Positions 60,118 to 64,000 of a stretch of DNA of 64,000 nucleotides are shown here, piece by piece. The notes below the pieces were generated by a model that had not been told where the DNA came from, made no database searches, and worked only from the letters and a program-made list of their open reading frames with translations. Within the stretch, counting starts at the first letter, position 1. Every line of letters starts with the position of its first letter. Position numbers and translations under genes: made by a program. Origin of the DNA: an uncultured Eubacteriales bacterium (GTDB lineage: Bacteria; Bacillota; Clostridia; Oscillospirales; Acutalibacteraceae); the NCBI GenBank assembly GCA_934486635.1, contig CAKSPZ010000003.1, forward strand, positions 165,274 to 229,273, in the 5' to 3' direction.

Positions 60118-61008
60118 TTACCAATTTTTATTCTCTTTAATATTGTCATGATTGTGTTTTCTTTCCCCAATCATTTTGTCAAACCATTCAACCATACTAG
60201 GATCCGTATGTGAGAAAAATAAACTGCTACTACTATCTAAACTATTAATTTCATTCATTTCTTTATCACTTAAAGTAAAATCAAAGATATTAAAATTTTC
60301 TTCCATTCTTTCCCTGTGTACTGATTTAGCAAGTGCTACTACGTTTCTTTGCATTAGCCATCTTAAAATAATCTGAGCTATTGATTTATTATGTTTACAT
60401 CCTATTTCTTTTAAAACAGGATTAGAAAACATATTATTTCTTCACTCTCCAAACGGAGCCCATGCTTCTATTTGAACCCCATATTTCTCCATATTTTTTT
60501 GTGCTTTCTCTTGAGAATTTAAAGGATTTGTTTCAACTTGATTTACTTAGGGAATAATTTCTCTTCCAAACAGACAAATATCTGACAGTCTATCAGGATA
60601 AAAATTAGATACACCTATTGCTCTTACTTTGCCTTTTTTGTATAATTCCTCTAATGCTTTATATGCTCCGTAATAATCGGCAAATGGTTGATGTAAAAGA
60701 ATTAGGTCTAAATAATCTACTTTTAATTTTTTCATAGATTCTAATACTGACTTTTTACACTTTTCATATCAATAATTGTCAATCCAAACCTTTGTGGTTA
60801 TAAATAGACTTTCTCTAGGTACATCACACTCTGAAATAGCTTCACCTACTTCTTCTTCGTTAAAATAGCTTTGTGCTGTATCAATTAATCTATATCCTAT
60901 TTTAATTGCATCTAATACCGCTTGTTTACACTCATTTTTAGATATTTGATAAACTCCAAAGCCTAACTTTGGCATTTTTACACCATTGTTCAGTATCACG
61001 TATTCCAT
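60118..61008 (-). pseudogene. Aldo/keto reductase broken by three in-frame stop codons
   Basis: Read through, this is an ordinary aldo/keto reductase of about 296 residues: GVYQISKNE, DTAQSYFNEEEVGEAI, FITTKVWI, LLHQPFADYYGAYKALEEL, IGVSNFYPDRLSD, and C-terminal AQIILRWLMQRNVVALAKSV. Three stop codons interrupt one continuous frame with no frameshift: TGA at 60769-60771 after WIDNY (family Gly), TAA at 60547-60549 after EIIP, and TGA at 60442-60444 after PFGE (family Gly). Each is one base change from a sense codon. SD and ATG look intact. It lies 49 bases after the intact flavodoxin gene. Confidence 0.88.
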
Positions 61009-61057
61009 TGTTATCCTCCCCTATAATAAAAAATCTTATTTCTTATAATTTTACATA

Positions 61058-61546
61058 TTAATTTATTCTTTTTAGCCATTCATCGATTTCTGAATTTGGT
61101 GTCTTTAATTTATGTTCAGTGTAATCTTCAGTAAATACAATATTCATTTCATTCTTCACATTTGAGTTAGTACATAATTCTTTTATTTCTTCAAACGTTC
61201 TACCCACCCATCCTGCATTTGTTGCAAAGGGGATAACCGTTTTGCCTTCTAAAGAATGCTTCTTTAAAAAAGTTCGTATGACAGGAGTAATTGTGTACCA
61301 CCATACAGGGCTTCCAATTATAATAGTATCATATTTATCTAAGTCAACACTATATGGCATTAATTCGCATATTTTTTTATCACTTTTATTACTCTGATAT
61401 TCGTCAAGCACTTCTTGATAACATTCTGAATATTTCTCTTTAGGATGTAATTCTAGCACATCGCAGTTTAACTTTTTCAAAATATATTCAGCTATAATTT
61501 TCGTATTTTTAGTATACGAAAAATATACTAATAACTTATTATTCAT
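61058..61546 (-). CDS. Flavodoxin
   Basis: 162-residue FMN electron carrier. The phosphate loop (FSYTKNTKIIAEYI, residues 9-22) is close to S/T-X-T-X-N-T. The central IIIGSPVWWYTITPVIRTFLKKH and PFATNAGWVGRTFEEI are typical of long-loop-less 'flavodoxin_4'-type proteins. It overlaps the intact aldo/keto reductase by four bases (ATGA), so the pair is translationally coupled. The likely job is electron transfer to or from cluster partners; the exact redox partner is unknown. A broken relative lies at 62492-62902. Confidence 0.9.
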   Translation of the reverse strand: MNNKLLVYFSYTKNTKIIAEYILKKLNCDVLELHPKEKYSECYQEVLDEYQSNKSDKKICELMPYSVDLDKYDTIIIGSPVWWYTITPVIRTFLKKHSLEGKTVIPFATNAGWVGRTFEEIKELCTNSNVKNEMNIVFTEDYTEHKLKTPNSEIDEWLKRIN

Positions 61547-62412
61547 TTTAATTTTCCTCCAAAAACAGGGAATATACTATGTTTTCCATAGCTTTTTATG
61601 TGCTCTATATATTTGAGTGTTTCCATATCTTCATTAGAAATTGCAAAATCAAGATCTGCATTAGACCTCATGTGCTCTGGATTTGCAGTTTTCGGTAAAA
61701 CAACCATTCCCAGCTGTAAATCATACTTAATACATAACTGAGCAATGCTGACATTATATTTATCAGCAATCTTTTTTATTGATTCATTTTTTAAAACTTC
61801 TCCGTGCGCAATAGGAGAATACGCCTCCACTAATATATCTTTACTTTTACAATAATTAATTAATTTTAGTGGAGTATTTGATATATGAGCAAGTATCTGA
61901 TTTACTGCCGGATTAATTTTACAATTTAATAAAATATTATTAATATCATCCTCAAGAAAATTTGAAATACCAATTGTCCGGACATTTCCTGCTTCTACTG
62001 CATCCTCCATAGCTTTCCAAACCTGTATATTGTCTGAAAAATATCTATTATCAGATTGATTTACTTCTATCCATGGTTGAGGACTGTGGATTATCATCAT
62101 ATCTATATAATCAAGTTTCATTTTTCTAAGTGTTTCATTAATTGAATCTAAAGCAGATTTATATGTTTTATTTTCAGCTGCAACCTTGCTGGTTACAAAA
62201 ATCTTATCACGCGAAACACCACAAGTACGTAAACCCTCACCTACCCCACGTTCATTGCCATACGCCTGTGCTGTATCAATGTGTCGATAACCAATTTTAA
62301 TGGCCTCTCTAACAGCTTTTGATGCTTTATCATCATCTATAAACCATGTTCCTAATGCTAATTTAGGAATTTCTAAACCATTGTTCATTTTGTATACTTC
62401 ACTTAAAATCAT
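61543..62412 (-). CDS. Aldo/keto reductase
   Basis: 289 residues of the NAD(P)H-dependent TIM-barrel reductase family. The catalytic tetrad is present: Asp and Tyr in DTAQAYGNERG, Lys in IFVTSKV, His in MMIIHSPQPW. The cofactor-contact end LGMVVLPKTANPEHMRSN is also there. The substrate is unknown. SD GGAGG lies about seven bases before the ATG. The gene comes after the flavodoxin pseudogene and is coupled to the intact flavodoxin gene. It is not the closest kind to the broken reductase at 60.1-61.0 kb, whose motifs differ. Confidence 0.92.
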   Translation of the reverse strand: MILSEVYKMNNGLEIPKLALGTWFIDDDKASKAVREAIKIGYRHIDTAQAYGNERGVGEGLRTCGVSRDKIFVTSKVAAENKTYKSALDSINETLRKMKLDYIDMMIIHSPQPWIEVNQSDNRYFSDNIQVWKAMEDAVEAGNVRTIGISNFLEDDINNILLNCKINPAVNQILAHISNTPLKLINYCKSKDILVEAYSPIAHGEVLKNESIKKIADKYNVSIAQLCIKYDLQLGMVVLPKTANPEHMRSNADLDFAISNEDMETLKYIEHIKSYGKHSIFPVFGGKLK

Positions 62413-62491
62413 GTCACTTCCTCCAATTATTTTTTAATCTTCAAAAATTCGTAATTCATTATTTCATATTTTATTACTAAGTTAAACCCTA

Positions 62492-62902
62492 TTAACAATT
62501 TAAACCATTAACCCAGTTTTTTAGCTCTATTTCAGAAACATCTTTTGAAAAACGTTTGCCATCTAATAACTTTGCACCAATACAAGAAGGCTGTAATTCT
62601 TCATTTGTATTTCCCATATTACTGCTACCAGAAGTAGCAAATGGAATGATTTTTTTACCTTTAAAATCATATTATTCCATATTTTCGACCTTATTTGCTA
62701 TTGCTGGACGTATAGATTTATCTTTTTTCATCTCTATAGTGCTACGACTATTTTCGTTTGTCCAGTCAAGATCCTCTTGAGAATATGGTTTTTCCGGTGT
62801 AATTTCATGTAAATCTGCATTTAAAACAGATGCTAATTTTCTTGATACTTTTTCAGTTGTACCACTTGCACTAAAAAATGCTACTAATATTTTCTTATTA
62901 AT
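62492..62902 (-). pseudogene. Flavodoxin pseudogene: lost start, internal stop, missing core
   Basis: The minus strand reads KKILVAFFSASGTTEKVSR (FMN loop), then ADLHEITPEKPYS, RPAIANKVENME, a TAA stop (62672-62674), and YDFKGKKIIPFATSGSSNMG to the end at 62492. Compared with the intact flavodoxin, the stretch around IGSPVWWY (about 23 residues) is missing at the stop, in frame. The expected ATG is ATT (62900-62902) behind a good AAGGAG. So there are three lesions with no frame change. Confidence 0.85.
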
Positions 62903-62915
62903 TTGTTTCTCCTTT

Positions 62916-63215
62916 TTATTTCAATTTATCATAAGTTTCATCGTCTACAGCTTCTAACCATTCACTTGAACCATTTTCTGAGGGTACTTCAATTGCTAAA
63001 TGCGAGAACCAACTATCCGGTGTTGCCCCATGCCAATGCTTAACATTAGTAGGCACATTTACTACATCTCCAGAATATAACTTTCTCACTTTTTTACCCC
63101 ACTCCTGATAATATCCTTTTCCTGCAACACAAACAAGAATTTGTCCTCCACCTTTTGAAGCCTTATGAATATGCCAGTTATTACGGCAACCCGGTTCAAA
63201 AGTTACGTTGGTAAT
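62916..63215 (-). pseudogene. Cupin-domain protein, N-terminally truncated
   Basis: About 99 codons read ITNVTFEPGCRNNWHIHKA, then SKGGGQILVCVAGKGYYQEWGKK, LYSGDVVNVPTNVKHWHGATPDSWFSHLAIEVP, and end ETYDKLK. This is the C-terminal two-thirds of a small cupin with the metal-binding His residues present (HIH, HWH). The N-terminal third, a start codon and an SD are missing; an in-frame TAA lies at 63231-63233. Such cupins commonly stand beside flavodoxin and aldo/keto reductase genes in anaerobes. Confidence 0.82.
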
Positions 63216-63346
63216 CAGTAATAAGTATATTTACTTAAATTCAAAAAATTAAAATTATATCTTAAATAAACCTTTATTTTTATTAATGTATACATCTCAA
63301 ATAATTTAAAAATACTTAATCTTAAAATAGAACAATTTTCGAAAAA

Positions 63347-63388
63347 AGTAAAAAAAAGAAATCCAATAATTATTGGACTCCTTTTTTC
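63347..63388 (-). terminator. Terminator after tRNA-Pro
   Basis: Palindrome centred on CCAATAATTATTGG (63363-63376), extended by further pairs including G-T, followed on the minus strand by TTTCTTTTTTT. It lies about 30 bases past the tRNA 3' end. Confidence 0.75.
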
Positions 63389-63418
63389 TACACACAAAAA
63401 ACAAATTTTATTTATTAA

Positions 63419-63495
63419 TGGTCCGAGTGACTGGAATTGAACCAGCGGCCTCTTGAACCCCATTCAAGCGCGCTACCAATCTGCGCCACACCCGG
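63419..63495 (-). tRNA. tRNA-Pro (anticodon GGG)
   Basis: The minus strand folds into a complete cloverleaf: acceptor CCGGGTG / CACTCGG (one G-T), D stem GCGC / GCGC, anticodon stem CTTGA / TCAAG with loop ATGGGGT (anticodon GGG, reading CCC and CCU), variable AGGCC, T stem GCTGG / CCAGT, discriminator A, encoded CCA. Length is 77 bases. No intron. Confidence 0.96.
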
Positions 63496-63572
63496 AAATA
63501 ACATTCTTTAAAATATAAAGAATAAAATTAAAAAATTTGATAAAAATAAAATCATTATTTAATAATAAAAAT

Positions 63573-63601
63573 TTGGATTAAAAAACTAAGTATAATATAA
63601 A
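63573..63601 (+). promoter_or_regulatory. Promoter candidate of the DUF378 gene
   Basis: TTGGAT (63573-63578), 17 bases, TATAAA (63596-63601). The leader that follows has a small hairpin TGCGGA-CTT-TCCGCA (63623-63637) just before the SD. Confidence 0.5.
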
Positions 63602-63663
63602 TTTATACGCTAAAAATAAATATGCGGACTTTCCGCACCAGAAAAATAAGGGGTGAAAAAAGT

Positions 63664-63879
63664 ATGATAGATAAATTAGCTCTAATTTTAGTTATAATAG
63701 GCGGTCTTAATTGGGGTTCTATCGGTATCTTTCAGTTTGACATAGTAGGTTGGATATTCGGCGGCCAAATGAGCATTGGTAGTCGAATCGTTTACACCAT
63801 TGTTGCTTTAGCTGCTATATGGTGTATATCTTTATTATTTAGAGAAACTGAAGAATCTATTCAACATGATGCTAGATAA
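63664..63879 (+). CDS. DUF378 membrane protein
   Basis: 71 residues with two membrane segments: LALILVIIGGLNWGSIGIF (about 4-22) and RIVYTIVALAAIWCISLLF. The GGLNWG motif with a following FDIVGWIFGG is diagnostic for DUF378, a small family of unknown role common in Firmicutes. ATG 63664 has AGGGGTGA about nine bases upstream; the open frame reaches back to 63622 across the leader hairpin without an SD. It has its own terminator and lies between the tRNA and rRNA genes, which face the other way. Confidence 0.92.
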   Translation: MIDKLALILVIIGGLNWGSIGIFQFDIVGWIFGGQMSIGSRIVYTIVALAAIWCISLLFRETEESIQHDAR

Positions 63880-63899
63880 AACCTCTTTTTAAGATAAAA

Positions 63900-63927
63900 A
63901 ACTCCTACTATATAAGTAGGGGTTTTT
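63900..63927 (+). terminator. Terminator after the DUF378 gene
   Basis: AACTCCTACT / AGTAGGGGTT stem (63900-63909 with 63915-63924, one G-T pair) followed by TTT. Confidence 0.85.
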
Positions 63928-63950
63928 CCTATAAAACAAAAGCAAAAAGT

Positions 63951-64000
63951 TGGCATCTTCCTATTTTCCCGGGTCGTCTCCAACCAAGTATCTTCGGCAC
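63951..64000 (-). rRNA. rrf: 5S ribosomal RNA, 3' part, cut by the window edge
   Basis: The minus strand reads GTGCCGAAGATACTTGG, then GGAGACGACCCGGGAAAATAG and GAAGATGCCA, the 3' half of a Firmicute 5S rRNA (the loop E / helix IV region and closing strand of helix I). About 50 bases are present; the rest continues beyond 64000. The 3' end is placed at about 63951, with an uncertainty of a few bases. An rRNA operon probably lies to the right. Confidence 0.88.

Noticed and set aside
60442..60771. TGA read as glycine (alternative genetic code), because two TGA codons replace family glycines in the broken reductase
   Set aside because: TGA ends normal genes here, for example trmFO at 7085-7087 just where its homology ends. 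The same pseudogene also has a TAA. Ordinary decay is enough.
63215..63463. Minus-strand open frame of 82 codons across the tRNA-Pro region
   Set aside because: It runs through the tRNA gene and its terminator and has no SD; not a gene.
63419..63495. tRNA-Pro as an integration site for the decayed cluster
   Set aside because: I found no second copy of the tRNA 3' end at the far side of the cluster and no integrase.

Overview
The window is AT-rich DNA from a low-GC Gram-positive bacterium, most likely a spore-forming anaerobe of the class Clostridia. The evidence is: an IspH-ribosomal protein S1 fusion, formate-tetrahydrofolate ligase, an NfnAB-type transhydrogenase pair, an M23+M50 pair resembling SpoIVFA/SpoIVFB, and the gene orders infC-rpmI-rplT and rplS-lepB-rbgA-rnhB-yraN. 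Many genes start with TTG or GTG behind strong Shine-Dalgarno (SD) sites. I do not assign a genus. Several starts below are moved from the longest open frame to the codon that an SD site supports.

Layout. 1-12.6 kb (minus): trmH-like, dprA, topA, trmFO, plsX, rnc, an Elp3-like radical SAM gene, smc and ftsY (cut by the left edge), closely packed. 12.7-14.06 kb (minus): infC-rpmI-rplT with a sigma-A-type promoter, a probable L20-leader RNA and an AUU start on infC. 14.1-15.4 kb (plus): an exported papain-like protease. 15.4-20.1 kb (minus): a flavoprotein, cmk, plsC and the ispH-S1 fusion. 20.1-24.8 kb (minus): fhs, tsaE, tsaB, rpiB, upp and a membrane protein. 24.9-26.0 kb (plus): a SEDS glycosyltransferase. 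26.1-30.3 kb (minus): trmL, pgk, tpiA and gpmI, with a fully paired cloverleaf-like element between pgk and tpiA. 30.4-33.9 kb (plus): a small membrane protein, an orphan peptide-binding lipoprotein and a COG2509 flavoprotein. 34.0-40.4 kb (minus): the protein quality-control block tig, clpP, clpX, lon, then engB. 40.4-46.8 kb (minus): rplS, three tandem signal peptidases, rbgA, rnhB, yraN, an M19 dipeptidase and a phosphoesterase. 47.1-50.8 kb (minus): nfnAB and the M23/M50 pair. 50.9-56.3 kb (minus): prfB, a Na/Pi transporter, a LOR-like protein, typA and a hemolysin III protein. 56.4-59.9 kb (plus): a RING/zinc-ribbon membrane protein, galE and an unknown secreted protein. 60.1-63.2 kb (minus): a decaying redox cluster of cupin, flavodoxin and aldo/keto reductase genes. 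63.4-64 kb: tRNA-Pro(GGG), a DUF378 protein and the 3' end of a 5S rRNA gene leaving the window.

Most of the window is housekeeping: translation, ribosome assembly, tRNA modification, DNA topology and segregation, proteolysis, glycolysis, envelope and lipid synthesis. The unusual parts are the 92-bp four-stem element in the glycolytic operon, the tripled signal peptidase with copied terminators, the mirror-image decay of two flavodoxin-reductase pairs, and a few secreted or membrane proteins of unknown function. I found no CRISPR array, prophage, insertion sequence, defence system or biosynthetic cluster.
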